From assembly GCF_014191055.1 (NCBI RefSeq), contig NZ_JACHWB010000004.1, positions 186,001-250,000 of the forward strand: DNA of 64,000 bases, read 5' to 3'. Under the pieces are notes generated by a model, which saw only the letters and a program-made list of their open reading frames with translations, ran no database searches and was not told the origin of the DNA. This document shows, one piece after another, positions 54,427 to 64,000 of the stretch; positions within the stretch are counted from its first letter, which is position 1, and every line of letters starts with the position of its first letter. Position numbers and translations under genes: made by a program. Source of the DNA: Microvirga lupini. Lineage in GTDB: Bacteria > Pseudomonadota > Alphaproteobacteria > Rhizobiales > Beijerinckiaceae.

Positions 54427-55734
54427 ATGATGAAGAAGTCGCTCCTCGGCGCCCTGGCCCTCGGCCTTGCGACGAGCACCTCCGCCTTCGCCCAGACGGA
54501 GATCCAGTGGTGGCACGCCATGACGGGCGCCAACAACGACGTCGTCAACAAGCTGGCGGAAGAGTTCAACGCGTCCCAGAAGGACTATAAGGTCGTCGTC
54601 AGCTACAAGGGCCAGTACGCCGACACCCTGAATGCCGGCATCGCGGCGTTCCGCGCGGGCAACGCTCCCCACATCCTGCAGGTGTTCGAAGTCGGAACGG
54701 CGACCATGATGGGCGCCCGCGGCGCGATCAAGCCGGTTCAGGAGATGATGAAGGAAGCGGGCGAGAAGTTCGACCCGAATGCCTACCTCCCGGCCATCAC
54801 CGGCTACTATTCCACGGCCAAGGGCGAGATGCTCTCCATGCCGTTCAACTCCTCCTCGATGGTCATGTGGATCAACAAGGACGAGCTGAAGAAGGCAGGC
54901 GTCGCCGAGATTCCGAAGACCTGGCCTCAGGTGTTCGACGCCGCCAAGAAGCTGAAGGCTGCCGGCCACGACACCTGCGGCTTCTCGAATGCCTGGGCGT
55001 CCTGGGCCAATGTCGAGCAGTTCTCGGCCTGGCACAACATCCCGATGGCCACCAAGGCCAACGGCCTCGACGGCTTCGACACGGAGATGAAATTCAACTC
55101 TCCGATCCACGTGAAGCACCTGCAGAACCTCGTGGATCTGCAGAAGGACAAGACCTATGACTATTCGGGCCGCGACTCGAAGTCCGAGGGCCGCTTCACC
55201 TCCGGCGAATGCGCGATCTTCCTGACCTCCTCGGGCTTCTACGGCAACGTGAAGGCCAATGCGAAGTTCGACTGGGCCAACGCCCCGATGCCGTACTACC
55301 CGGACGTCCAGGGTGCTCCCCAGAACTCGATCATCGGCGGCGCTTCCCTGTGGGTCATGGGCGGCAAGAAGGCCGACGAGTACAAGGGCGTGGCCAAGTT
55401 CTTCACCTTCCTGTCCGACACGGACCGTCAGGCGAAGCTGCACCAGGAATCGGGCTATCTCCCGATCACCAAGGCGGCCTACGAGAAGACCAAAGCTTCG
55501 GGCTTCTACGAGAAGAACCCCGCTCTCCAGATGGCGCTGATCGAGCTGACCAACAAGGAGCCGACCGAGAACTCCCGCGGTCTGCGCTTCGGCAACATGG
55601 TCCAGATCCGCGACGTGATCTCGGAGGAGATTGAGGCTGCTCTCGCCGGTCAGAAGCCCGCGAAGGACGCTCTCGATGCGGCCGTGACCCGCTCCAACCA
55701 GATCCTGCGTCAGTTCGAGCGTACCGTTCGTTAA
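54427..55734 (+). CDS. ugpB: sn-glycerol-3-phosphate ABC transporter, substrate-binding protein
   Basis: A 435-residue periplasmic binding protein with a Sec signal peptide (ending TSAFAQT). The mature start EIQWWHAMTGANNDVVNKL and later SKSEGRFTSGECAIFLTSSG match UgpB. A GGAGAG site precedes ATG 54427. It heads the classical B-A-E-C gene order and has a PHO box, so the substrates are probably glycerol-3-phosphate and glycerophosphodiesters taken up under phosphate starvation. Confidence 0.93.
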   Translation: MMKKSLLGALALGLATSTSAFAQTEIQWWHAMTGANNDVVNKLAEEFNASQKDYKVVVSYKGQYADTLNAGIAAFRAGNAPHILQVFEVGTATMMGARGAIKPVQEMMKEAGEKFDPNAYLPAITGYYSTAKGEMLSMPFNSSSMVMWINKDELKKAGVAEIPKTWPQVFDAAKKLKAAGHDTCGFSNAWASWANVEQFSAWHNIPMATKANGLDGFDTEMKFNSPIHVKHLQNLVDLQKDKTYDYSGRDSKSEGRFTSGECAIFLTSSGFYGNVKANAKFDWANAPMPYYPDVQGAPQNSIIGGASLWVMGGKKADEYKGVAKFFTFLSDTDRQAKLHQESGYLPITKAAYEKTKASGFYEKNPALQMALIELTNKEPTENSRGLRFGNMVQIRDVISEEIEAALAGQKPAKDALDAAVTRSNQILRQFERTVR

Positions 55735-55758
55735 GCTGACCTGATACTAGCCACAAAC

Positions 55759-55794
55759 TCATCCCGGGGAGCTTGAAGACGCTTCCCGGGATGA
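55759..55794 (+). terminator. Hairpin between ugpB and ugpA
   Basis: A 14-bp stem (TCATCCCGGGGAGC with GCTTCCCGGGATGA, one G-T wobble) and eight-base loop starting 24 bases after the ugpB stop, followed by a T-containing tract. It probably attenuates or stabilises, giving more binding protein than permease. Confidence 0.7.
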
Positions 55795-55862
55795 TCTTAT
55801 AGATCACCCTCGCAGACCGGTTGATGCCGTCATCTGCCCATCACCGGACCAACGTTAGAGCG

Positions 55863-56744
55863 ATGGAAAAACGAGCTCACATTTCAGGGTGGACGCTGCC
55901 GCTCCTGCTGATCCTTCCGCAGATGGCGATCACCGTCATCTTCTTCTACTGGCCGGCCTCCCAGGCCATCTGGCAGTCCTTCCTGCGGGAAGACGCCTTC
56001 GGCCTCGCGTCCGAGTTCGTCGGCTTCGAGAATTACGTCGCGCTGTTCGAGCAGCCCGAGTATTACCGGGCAATGGGCACGACCGCGATCTTCTCATCGC
56101 TCGTCGCCTTCTTCTCCCTCGCTGTCGCGCTTCTTCTTGCGACCCAGGCGGACAAGAACATTCGCGGCGGACACGCTTTCAAGACCCTGCTGATCTGGCC
56201 CTACGCGGTGGCTCCCGCCATCGCAGGCGTGCTGTGGATGTTCATGTTCCACCCGACGCTCGGAACGCTCGGCCGTCCGCTCAATGTCATGGGTTACAAC
56301 TGGAACCCCATGCTTGACGGCAAGGATGCGATGATCCTGCTCGTGCTGTCCGCCACCTGGAAGCATGTCAGCTACAACTTCCTGTTCTTCCTCGCCGGAT
56401 TGCAGGCGATTCCGAAGAGCGTGATCGAAGCCGGCGCCATCGACGGTGCGGGTCCGTTCCGTCGGTTCTGGACGATCATCTTCCCGCTTCTGTCGCCCAC
56501 CACCTTCTTCCTTCTCGTCGTGACCATCGTGTACGTGTTCTTCGAGACCTTCGGCATCATCGATGCCGTGACGGGCGGCGGGCCTGCCGGGCAGACCACG
56601 ACCCTCGTCTACAAGGTGTATGCGGACGGCCGCCTCGGCGGCGATCTCGGCGGTTCGGCCGCCCAGTCGGTGATCCTCATGGTCATCGTGATCGCGCTCA
56701 CTGCCATCCAGTTCCGTTATGTCGAGCGCAAGGTGCAGTACTGA
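55863..56744 (+). CDS. ugpA: sn-glycerol-3-phosphate ABC transporter permease UgpA
   Basis: A 293-residue inner-membrane permease with six helices (BPD_transp_1). The EAA loop that contacts the ATPase is [40 protein letters not shown] is the typical first helix, and [20 protein letters not shown] is a UgpA hallmark. The start at 55863 is chosen over 55821 for its normal N-terminus. Its stop shares one base with the ugpE start. Confidence 0.93.
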   Translation: MEKRAHISGWTLPLLLILPQMAITVIFFYWPASQAIWQSFLREDAFGLASEFVGFENYVALFEQPEYYRAMGTTAIFSSLVAFFSLAVALLLATQADKNIRGGHAFKTLLIWPYAVAPAIAGVLWMFMFHPTLGTLGRPLNVMGYNWNPMLDGKDAMILLVLSATWKHVSYNFLFFLAGLQAIPKSVIEAGAIDGAGPFRRFWTIIFPLLSPTTFFLLVVTIVYVFFETFGIIDAVTGGGPAGQTTTLVYKVYADGRLGGDLGGSAAQSVILMVIVIALTAIQFRYVERKVQY

Positions 56745-57589
56745 TGGTCGAGAATCGTCCCTTCGCCCAATTCATGGCCTACCTGACGCTCGTGATCGGC
56801 GTCCTCATCGTGGCCTTCCCGGTCTATCTGGCCATCATGGCCTCGACCTTCGACACCGCCACCATCATCAACGGCAACATGCCGTTGATCCCGGGTGATC
56901 AGGCCGGCGAGAACTACAGCCGGGCACTGTTCTACGGCGGCAAGCTCGCCCGCGAGCCCGTCGCGATGATGATGGCGAACTCCATGATCATGGCTCTGGG
57001 TATCGCTTTCGGGAAGATCCTGATCTCGATCCTGTCGGCCTTCGCCGTGGTGTATTTCCAGTTCCCGTTCCGCAAGACCGCGTTCTGGGTCATCTTCATC
57101 ACGCTGATGCTGCCGGTCGAAGTGCGCATCTACCCGACCTACAAGATCGTCGCCGATCTCGGCCTGCTCGACACCTATACGGGCCTGATCATGCCGCTGA
57201 TCGCGTCGGCCACCGGCACGCTGCTGTTCCGTCAGTTCTTCATGACGATCCCGGACGAGCTGCTCGAGGCGTCCAAGATCGACGGCGCGGGCGCGTTCCG
57301 GTTCTTCAAGGACACGCTGCTCCCGCTCTCCGTCACGACCATCGCGGCCCTTTTCGTGATCCAGTTCATCTATGGCTGGAACCAGTATCTCTGGCCGCTG
57401 CTGATCACGACGCAGAGCTCGATGCAGACCATCGTGATCGGCATCAAGAAGATGATCACGACGACGGACGCGCTTACCGAATGGCAGATCGCGATGACCA
57501 CGGCCGTGCTCGCCATGGTGCCGCCGGTGCTGGTGGTGATCTTCATGCAGAGGCTCTTCGTGAAGGGTCTCGTCGAAACGGAGAAGTGA
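56744..57589 (+). CDS. ugpE: sn-glycerol-3-phosphate ABC transporter permease UgpE
   Basis: A 281-residue second permease with six helices. The EAA loop is LLEASKIDGAGAFRFFKDTL, and FIYGWNQYLWPLLITTQSSM is characteristic of UgpE. It overlaps ugpA by one base and is followed by a hairpin and ugpC. Confidence 0.93.
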   Translation: MVENRPFAQFMAYLTLVIGVLIVAFPVYLAIMASTFDTATIINGNMPLIPGDQAGENYSRALFYGGKLAREPVAMMMANSMIMALGIAFGKILISILSAFAVVYFQFPFRKTAFWVIFITLMLPVEVRIYPTYKIVADLGLLDTYTGLIMPLIASATGTLLFRQFFMTIPDELLEASKIDGAGAFRFFKDTLLPLSVTTIAALFVIQFIYGWNQYLWPLLITTQSSMQTIVIGIKKMITTTDALTEWQIAMTTAVLAMVPPVLVVIFMQRLFVKGLVETEK

Positions 57590-57604
57590 CGCGCCGATGC
57601 GCAC

Positions 57605-57634
57605 AGCCCTCGCGGTTGAACAGCCGTGAGGGCT
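57605..57634 (+). terminator. Hairpin between ugpE and ugpC
   Basis: An 11-bp stem (AGCCCTCGCGG with CCGTGAGGGCT, one wobble pair) and eight-base loop, 16 bases after ugpE, followed by CCTTCT. A likely partial terminator or processing hairpin within the operon. Confidence 0.6.
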
Positions 57635-57708
57635 CCTTCTCGAAAAGCTTGAACGAATTTCGCCCGACGCCTTGAGCGGAGCGGGCCACGGTTAAAAGGA
57701 AGAGTACG

Positions 57709-58785
57709 ATGGCAGGGGTGACGCTGGATACGGTCAGGAAGATCTACGCGGGCAATGTGGAGGCCGTGAAGGGCGTCTCGCTCGGCATCGAGGACGGTTC
57801 CTTCTGCGTGCTCGTCGGCCCGTCGGGCTGCGGCAAGTCCACGCTGCTGCGCATGATCGCCGGCCTCGAGACGATCTCCGGCGGCGAGGTGAAGATCGGC
57901 GACCGGGTGGTGAACCAGGTCGAGCCCGCCGACCGCGACATTGCCATGGTGTTCCAGAACTACGCGCTCTACCCGCATATGAGCGTTTACGACAACATGG
58001 CCTATGGCCTGAAAAACCGTAAGACGCCCAAGGACGAGATCGAGAAGCGCGTGAAGGAAGCAGCCCGCATTCTCGCCATCGAGTCGTTCCTCGCCCGCAA
58101 GCCGCGCCAGCTCTCCGGTGGCCAGCGCCAGCGTGTCGCCATGGGCCGCGCCATCGTGCGCAAGCCCCAGGTGTTCCTGTTTGACGAGCCGCTCTCCAAC
58201 CTCGACGCCAAGCTGCGCGTGCAGATGCGCGTGGAGATCAAGCGTCTCCAGCGGGCCCTCGGCGTCACCTCGATCTACGTCACGCACGATCAGGTCGAGG
58301 CGATGACGCTCTCCGACAAGCTGGTGGTGATGTCCGGCGGCCAGATCGAGCAGGTCGGCACGCCGTCCGAGGTGTATCGCCGCCCCGAGACCCGGTTCGT
58401 CGCCACCTTCATCGGCTCGCCGCCCATGAACATCCTGCCCGGCACCGTGGAAGGACCCGGCCGCGTCTCCGTCGGCGGTCAGTCGATCGCCGTCACCGAC
58501 ATGCGCGAGGGCCTCACCCCAGGCTCCGCCATCGAGGTGGGCCTGCGCCCCGAGGACGTGCAGGCGGGCGGCACGGGTGCGAGCACGCTCTCCATGGATG
58601 TGGACTTCGTCGAGGAGCTCGGCGCCACCCAGCTCTTCCACGGCAAGGTGGCCGGCGCCGAATTCATCGTCCAGGCCTCCACCGGCCAGCTTCCGGCGGA
58701 TACCCGCAAGCTCACGCTGGCGGTCGACCCGGCCAACGTCCACCTCTTCGACCCGCAGACAACGAAGCGTCTCGGGCGGGTTTGA
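57709..58785 (+). CDS. ugpC: sn-glycerol-3-phosphate ABC transporter ATPase UgpC
   Basis: A 358-residue ATPase of the MalK/UgpC group. Walker [17 protein letters not shown], signature [16 protein letters not shown], Walker [17 protein letters not shown], and a C-terminal MOP-like regulatory domain ([27 protein letters not shown]). The Ugp ATPase is known to be interchangeable with MalK in E. coli. GAAGAG lies before the ATG. A strong terminator follows. Confidence 0.94.
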   Translation: MAGVTLDTVRKIYAGNVEAVKGVSLGIEDGSFCVLVGPSGCGKSTLLRMIAGLETISGGEVKIGDRVVNQVEPADRDIAMVFQNYALYPHMSVYDNMAYGLKNRKTPKDEIEKRVKEAARILAIESFLARKPRQLSGGQRQRVAMGRAIVRKPQVFLFDEPLSNLDAKLRVQMRVEIKRLQRALGVTSIYVTHDQVEAMTLSDKLVVMSGGQIEQVGTPSEVYRRPETRFVATFIGSPPMNILPGTVEGPGRVSVGGQSIAVTDMREGLTPGSAIEVGLRPEDVQAGGTGASTLSMDVDFVEELGATQLFHGKVAGAEFIVQASTGQLPADTRKLTLAVDPANVHLFDPQTTKRLGRV

Positions 58786-58815
58786 TCGCAGCTTCGATTG
58801 CCCGATGTGAACATG

Positions 58816-58842
58816 AGGCCCCGGCACAGCCGGGGCCTTTTT
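58816..58842 (+). terminator. Intrinsic terminator of the ugp operon
   Basis: A perfect 10-bp GC-rich stem (AGGCCCCGGC and GCCGGGGCCT) with a three-base loop, followed directly by five T residues: a textbook Rho-independent terminator, 30 bases after ugpC. Confidence 0.92.
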
Positions 58843-58918
58843 CGTAGTGGGAGCCCCATGTCGTCCCCGGACTTGATCCGGGGATCCCCGTCTTCAAGAC
58901 CTGTGATCACATTCTCCG

Positions 58919-59017
58919 CCTCATCCTGAGGAGCAGCGCAGCTGCGTCTCGAAGGAGTGTCGAGCGTCCTCTGGAGCCTCCTTCGAGACGGTCGCCTCGG
59001 CGACCTCCTCAGGATGA
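58919..59017. repeat. Type A palindromic repeat, copy 5
   Basis: CCTCATCCTGAGGAGCAGCG ... GGCGACCTCCTCAGGATGA, with inner CGTCTCGAAGGAG / CTCCTTCGAGACG. Same unit as the other four copies. Confidence 0.75.
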
Positions 59018-59044
59018 CATTGAGCCTTTGGACGGGCAGAGGCT

Positions 59045-59143
59045 GTCATCCCCGGCGGTCCGCAGGACCGGGAAGGGGATCCACTTGCACGCTCGGTGCT
59101 GTAGATTCCCTTCCCCTCCGCTGACGCTCCGGCCGGGAACGAC
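59045..59143. repeat. Type B palindromic repeat, copy 2
   Basis: GTCATCCCCGGCGGTCCGCA to CTCCGGCCGGGAACGAC, almost identical to 21948-22045, including the GGGAAGGGGATCCAC and GATTCCCTTCCCCTCC centre. Confidence 0.75.
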
Positions 59144-59180
59144 ACCGGAGGGCAGCAGCAGTCATGTTCTCATTTTGTTC

Positions 59181-59209
59181 TTGACAATTCTCCTAAGCTG
59201 GGCTATATC
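59181..59209 (+). promoter_or_regulatory. Consensus sigma-70 promoter without an adjacent gene
   Basis: TTGACA (perfect -35, 59181-59186), a 17-base spacer and TATATC (59204-59209, 5 of 6). This is the best-looking promoter in the window, of the strength seen at rRNA operons. It points along the plus strand into non-coding sequence; the next plus-strand gene starts about 550 bases on. Confidence 0.65.
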
Positions 59210-59498
59210 ATGGTTCATCCTCGTCCACAGAGGGGCGCGCTCGCGAGGCGTCGCAGATGCGGGACGAGGCGCGGTCCCGCCGCAGGTCTCGCACGCCTGT
59301 GATCGCGGGTGGCCGATCCTGGCGCAGATCCAGGTCCGCTGAAACAAACCGCGCGTGACGAGCAGGTCCGGCTCTTCACTTCTCACCACACAATCGAGCC
59401 GGGCTGCCCAGCACGCCTCCCTCGATCTCACCCGACGGCTCGCAGCCCACCCGCTGCGGGCCCGAAGGTGCTGGTTCTTTGACAGGCCATCACACACG
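59210..59498 (+). ncRNA. Possible orphan rRNA operon leader
   Basis: GC-rich, hairpin-forming segment downstream of a consensus promoter. It ends in TGGTTCTTTGACA (59472-59484), close to the rrn antitermination boxA (TGCTCTTTAACA in E. coli; CTTTGACA forms occur before 16S genes in alphaproteobacteria). Stems include GCGGGAC...GTCCCGC around 59257-59280. No 16S sequence follows; a dispersed repeat begins 14 bases after boxA. The alternative is an unrelated small RNA or the untranslated leader of the lyase gene. Confidence 0.35.
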
Positions 59499-59767
59499 TC
59501 ATCCGGGGGCTGCGCAGCAGAGCCCGGGAGCCATACACATTGACGGTGCAGACAGAGGTGCAACGCGGCTCGCCTTTTCTTGAAACGCCGTGGTTCTGGA
59601 TCCTCGCCTGCGCGGGGAGGACAGCGTTGAGCTTCCGGTGCTCATTCCGCAAACGATCCCGGATCGGCTCCGCCGTCCGGGATGACGTCGGGAAGGTCGC
59701 CGTGAAGCGACGGTTGCACCGCGCCTGAAGCCCCGGTATCCCTTCTTGTCCAACGTGAGGAACAGCG

Positions 59768-61399
<1,632 letters not shown>

Positions 61400-61449
61400 A
61401 CGAAAAGGCCCGGTCATCCCGGGCCTTTGATTGTTGGAGGCGGTGCCGA

Positions 61450-61755
61450 TCAGCGGCAGCGGCGGATGTTGCGAACGACGACGGTGCCGTTCGGTCGATA
61501 GACACGCTCCTGTACCGTACGGCAGCGATCCACCCGGCGCTGCCAGGCGGGAACGCCGCAGCGGCGCACTGTGCGATAGACCACGCGGCCATTGGGCTGG
61601 ACGGTGCGGACGCGGCGGGTCACGCAGGCCACATTGTCCACGAGCGACGGCGCCTGGATCTGCTCAGGGCTGAAACGCGCATGAGCTGCTTGAGGAGCGG
61701 CGAAGAAACCTGCACCGAGAGCGAGGGCGAAAGCGGGGAGAATGATGGATCGCAT
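61450..61755 (-). CDS. Small secreted Arg/Cys-rich repeat protein
   Basis: A 101-residue exported protein with signal peptide ending QAAHA. The mature 75 residues contain two related units, VRTVQPNGRVVYRTVRRCG and RTVQERVYRPNGTVVVRNI, each followed by basic residues and a Cys. There are five or so cysteines in all, which could pair in the periplasm. Start at 61755 with an AAGGA site; the frame runs back to 61845. I know no named family. It is divergent from the GNAT gene. Confidence 0.7.
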   Translation of the reverse strand: MRSIILPAFALALGAGFFAAPQAAHARFSPEQIQAPSLVDNVACVTRRVRTVQPNGRVVYRTVRRCGVPAWQRRVDRCRTVQERVYRPNGTVVVRNIRRCR

Positions 61756-61808
61756 GGTCCATTCCTTATGGTTCGAGAAGGGGCTGACGACAACGGCAGG
61801 TCTATGCC

Positions 61809-62351
61809 ATGGTTCCTGAAGCCGGAATGAACCCCATGTTGTCACGCGTTACGATTCGCCCCGTTCAGGCCTCCGATGGCGCCGAGCTTGTGACGGCCAA
61901 CCTCGCCAGCATTGCCCTGCACGAGCCCTGGGTGTCGCCCTGCCGCGACCATCCGAGCTTTCTCGGCTATCTCACCCGCTGCGACGGCGAGCGCTCCCTG
62001 GGCTTCATCGCCCGCGAGCGGGAGAGCGGGCGCATCGTCGGCGTGGTGAACCTGAGCGAGATCGTACGCGGCTACTTCCAGAGCGCCTATATGGGCTATT
62101 ACGGCATGGCCGGCATGAATGGCCGTGGACTCATGCGGGAGGCCGTGAGCCTCGTGGTCACGCACGCCTTCCGCGATCTCGGACTGCATCGGATAGAGGC
62201 GAACATCCAGCCCTTGAACCAGCCCTCCCGCGCCCTCGTGCAAAGCCTCGGTTTTCGCCAGGAGGGGTTCTCGCCACGCTACCTGAAGATCAACGGCGAA
62301 TGGCGCGATCACGAGCGCTGGGCGGTGCTGGCGGACGAGTGGGAAGGGTAG
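61809..62351 (+). CDS. GNAT family N-acetyltransferase (RimJ/RimL type)
   Basis: A 180-residue acetyltransferase. VTIRPVQASDGAELVTANLA is the N-terminal helix-strand, YYGMAGMNGRGLMREAVSLV is the acetyl-CoA binding loop (Q/RxxGxG-like), and LHRIEANIQPLNQPSRALV with SLGFRQEGFSPRYLKINGEW is the RimJ/RimL signature. It probably acetylates a protein N-terminus or a small amine. Starts at 61809, 61827 and 61836 are possible; an AGG lies eight bases before 61809. Confidence 0.87.
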   Translation: MVPEAGMNPMLSRVTIRPVQASDGAELVTANLASIALHEPWVSPCRDHPSFLGYLTRCDGERSLGFIARERESGRIVGVVNLSEIVRGYFQSAYMGYYGMAGMNGRGLMREAVSLVVTHAFRDLGLHRIEANIQPLNQPSRALVQSLGFRQEGFSPRYLKINGEWRDHERWAVLADEWEG

Positions 62352-62399
62352 AGCATCGGACCCAAAAGTGGATTTGCACTTTCGGGATTCATCCGATGC
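62352..62399. repeat. Type D palindromic repeat, copy 4
   Basis: AGCATCGGACCCAAAAGTGG to GGATTCATCCGATGC, directly after the GNAT stop codon. It is the clearest form of the unit, with a central AAAAGTGGATTTGCACTTT inverted repeat. Confidence 0.75.
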
Positions 62400-62409
62400 G
62401 CAATGGACT

Positions 62410-62850
62410 TCAGGCTGTGGTCGAAAGCTTCTTCTGCAGGAAGAAGCGGCTGCCGCCGACAGGATAATCCTTGAGCTCGCCGAAGATTTCGTAGCCCAGG
62501 CGTTGGTAGAGTGTGAGCGCCTTGGTGTTCAGCGTGTCGAGCCAGGCCGAATGGCAATCGCGCCGCTTCGCTTCCTCCTCGGCCATGGCGATGAGGCGCG
62601 TGGCAAGACCCATGCCTCTGAAGGTCTCTGGCACGAAGATCAGTTCGATGGCGAGCCATCCGCCCGCCGTGCGGCCGCAGAGGCCTCCGACGGGCTCGCT
62701 GCGATCCGGATCGCGGATCGCGATGGCGAGGTTCCGGCCCGGCGGATGGTTGGCGAAGAGTGTCTTGTTGAAGCCTCGTACGCCTTCGAGAACGATGTCA
62801 TGGAGCGCGGAATCGTCCTCGACGAACGCGAGTGTCGGCGCCTGCGTCAT
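62410..62850 (-). CDS. GNAT family N-acetyltransferase
   Basis: A 146-residue acetyltransferase. IELIFVPETFRGMGLATRLI is the acetyl-CoA pyrophosphate-binding motif (RGMGLA), and WLDTLNTKALTLYQRLGYEI is motif B. Start at 62850 is chosen; the longer frame to 63015 overlaps the hydrolase gene and is Arg-rich shadow sequence. It lies 10 bases after the M20 hydrolase gene and is likely co-transcribed with it. Confidence 0.87.
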   Translation of the reverse strand: MTQAPTLAFVEDDSALHDIVLEGVRGFNKTLFANHPPGRNLAIAIRDPDRSEPVGGLCGRTAGGWLAIELIFVPETFRGMGLATRLIAMAEEEAKRRDCHSAWLDTLNTKALTLYQRLGYEIFGELKDYPVGGSRFFLQKKLSTTA

Positions 62851-62860
62851 TGAGAGAATC

Positions 62861-64000
62861 TCACGTTGCGATCTGCTTGACCGCTGCGAGCAGCACGCGC
62901 GCCGCCGTATCCGCATCCTCGACCGTGATCGACTCCGCCGGGTTGTGGCTGATGCCACCCTTGCAGCGCACGAAGAGCATGGCGGAGGGGCAAAGATTGG
63001 CCACCGCGACCGCATCGTGGCCCGCGCCGGAGGACAGATGAAGCGGCTCGATGTTCAAGCCCCGCACCGCGGCCTCCAAAAGCTCGATCAGCCCCTTGTC
63101 CATGGGCGTGGCGGGCGAGTCCATGAACGGCTCGATGACGAGTTCGACGCCGCGCCTTTGCGCTGCCGCCCGGCACTCGGCCATAATGTCCTGCACCATG
63201 GCCTCGCGCACTGCATCGTCCGGCGCGCGGGCATCCAGGGTGAAGTCGACGCGTGCGGGGATCACGTTGATGGCCCCTGGCTGCACCTGGGCGACGCCCA
63301 CGGTCGCCACCGTGTCGGTGCGCGTGGATCCTGCACGCTCCACGATCCCGATCATCTCGGCCACGGCCGCCAGCGCGTCGCGGCGCATGTTCATCGGCAC
63401 GGTGCCGGCATGTCCCGCCTCGCCGATCACGTGAGCACGGGCCCGGGTGATGCCGTTGATGGCGGACACGATGCCGACCGGCAGGTCCTTCGCCTCGAGC
63501 AACGGACCCTGCTCGATGTGAACCTCGAGGTAGCCGCGATACAGCGCCGGATCGCGGGCCAGCACCGCAGCACCGTCTGGATCGCCCCCGAAGGCGATCA
63601 ACGCATCGCGCAAAGCGATGCCGTCCTGATCCCGGCCGTCGAGCCAGGCCGGGTTGAATCGGCCGGCGAGCGCAGAGGATGTGGAGAGATTGGTCGGGAA
63701 GCGAACATTCTCCTCGTCCCCGAAGGCTACGACCTCGATGGGGCAGACCGGCGTGATTCCCTTCTGGCGCAAGGCTTCGACCACAGCGATGCCGAGCACC
63801 ACGCCGAGATTGCCGTCATAGCGCCCGGCATCGACGACGGAATCGATGTGGGAACCGATGAGGAGGGCGGGCGCGTTGGGGTCAGTTCCTTCGATGCGGC
63901 CGATCACGGAGCCGAGCGCATCGATATGGGCATCGAGCCCTGCGGCCTGCATCAGGCCGAGCGTCGCCTCGGCAGCCTTGCGATGAGCGGTGGACAGATA
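62861..64000 (-). CDS. M20 family Zn-dependent hydrolase (allantoate amidohydrolase / N-carbamoyl-amino-acid hydrolase type), truncated by window edge
   Basis: The frame is open to the window end at 64000, so the N-terminus is missing; about 380 residues are visible. Metal-binding segments are LIGSHIDSVVDAGRYDGNLG and VVAFGDEENVRFP. The dimerisation and substrate part is LEVHIEQGPLLEAKDLPVGI, a clear AllC/HyuC/beta-ureidopropionase signature, with SGAGHDAVAVANLCP near the end. The reaction is probably hydrolysis of allantoate or an N-carbamoyl amino acid to release ammonia and CO2. Other purine or hydantoin genes may lie just beyond the window. Confidence 0.87.
   Translation of the reverse strand, partial: YLSTAHRKAAEATLGLMQAAGLDAHIDALGSVIGRIEGTDPNAPALLIGSHIDSVVDAGRYDGNLGVVLGIAVVEALRQKGITPVCPIEVVAFGDEENVRFPTNLSTSSALAGRFNPAWLDGRDQDGIALRDALIAFGGDPDGAAVLARDPALYRGYLEVHIEQGPLLEAKDLPVGIVSAINGITRARAHVIGEAGHAGTVPMNMRRDALAAVAEMIGIVERAGSTRTDTVATVGVAQVQPGAINVIPARVDFTLDARAPDDAVREAMVQDIMAECRAAAQRRGVELVIEPFMDSPATPMDKGLIELLEAAVRGLNIEPLHLSSGAGHDAVAVANLCPSAMLFVRCKGGISHNPAESITVEDADTAARVLLAAVKQIAT

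Larger units (their letters stand above)
58843..59767. other. Long non-coding gap with repeats and an rRNA-leader-like segment
   Basis: About 925 bases without a convincing gene. In order: a short GTCCCCGGACTTGATCCGGGG hairpin (from 58863), a type A repeat (58919-59017), a type B repeat (59045-59143), a consensus promoter (59181-59209), about 260 GC-rich bases with several hairpins, a boxA-like motif (59472-59484), and two arms of a further repeat (59499-59533 and 59654-59687). The 133-codon minus-strand frame in it (59162-59563) is Arg/Ala-rich with no domain and is rejected. Confidence 0.65.

Noticed and set aside
59162..59563. 133-codon minus-strand frame in the long gap
   Set aside because: Arg/Ala/Cys-rich without domain or ribosome binding site, and antisense to the promoter and leader-like segment.

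Overview
The window is a GC-rich stretch of chromosome-like sequence, densely packed with metabolic genes, from what looks like a member of the Hyphomicrobiales (Rhizobiales), plausibly Microvirga, Methylobacterium or Bosea-like. The grounds are the fused IolC/DUF2090 enzyme, GGAA-N6-TTCC operators of the rhizobial IolR type, a FixK/FnrN-type box, many small palindromic intergenic repeats, and the mix of ABC transporters with organic acid and amino acid catabolism. I see no prophage, insertion sequence, CRISPR array, tRNA or intact rRNA gene.

Layout. 1-8523: a branched-chain-type ABC importer (end of livH, then livM, livG, livF and a binding protein) followed by a thioesterase, an acyl-CoA ligase, a short-chain dehydrogenase, a MaoC hydratase and an ACAD10-like kinase. 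This reads as uptake, CoA activation and beta-oxidation-like breakdown of an unidentified carboxylic acid. 8524-9338: a host-attachment-family protein behind an FNR/FixK-like box, and a small hypothetical gene. 9379-21920: a nearly complete myo-inositol locus, with iolCJ-iolD-iolE-iolB on the minus strand, divergent iolG, an RpiR-type regulator (iolR), a divergent sugar ABC transporter and a second Gfo/Idh/MocA dehydrogenase. 22319-33357: recQ, a BaiN-like flavoprotein, a CAP-domain lipoprotein, an SLC13 permease, a DMT exporter, ribA and several secreted hypothetical proteins. 33548-39224: lactate permease, an M20 amidohydrolase, an O-antigen-ligase-like membrane protein and a SelD-N-terminal-like flavoprotein. 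39380-45562: a valine degradation group (mmsB, acyl-CoA dehydrogenase, mmsA) with a LysR regulator. 45837-54217: transaldolase, a ThDP enzyme, and a lysine/pipecolate group (aminoadipate semialdehyde dehydrogenase, a saccharopine-dehydrogenase-fold enzyme, an Lrp regulator and an FAD amine oxidase). 54330-58842: ugpBAEC behind a three-unit PHO box and closed by an intrinsic terminator. 58843-64000: a long repeat-rich gap holding what resembles an rRNA operon leader without rRNA genes, then a HAL-family lyase, a small secreted repeat protein, two GNATs and a truncated M20 hydrolase.

How the parts work together. The inositol genes can take up myo-inositol, oxidise it (IolG), dehydrate (IolE), hydrolyse (IolD), isomerise (IolB), phosphorylate and cleave (IolC-DUF2090). 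The distant mmsA could supply the last IolA step. Inositol-type operators lie in both divergent promoter regions. The ugp operon appears phosphate-controlled, and the attachment protein appears oxygen-controlled. Intergenic DNA carries at least three families of dispersed palindromic repeats. The most unusual items are the orphan rRNA-leader-like segment at 59181-59484, the palindrome at 32587-32610, and a lower-GC secreted protein at 42461-43054.
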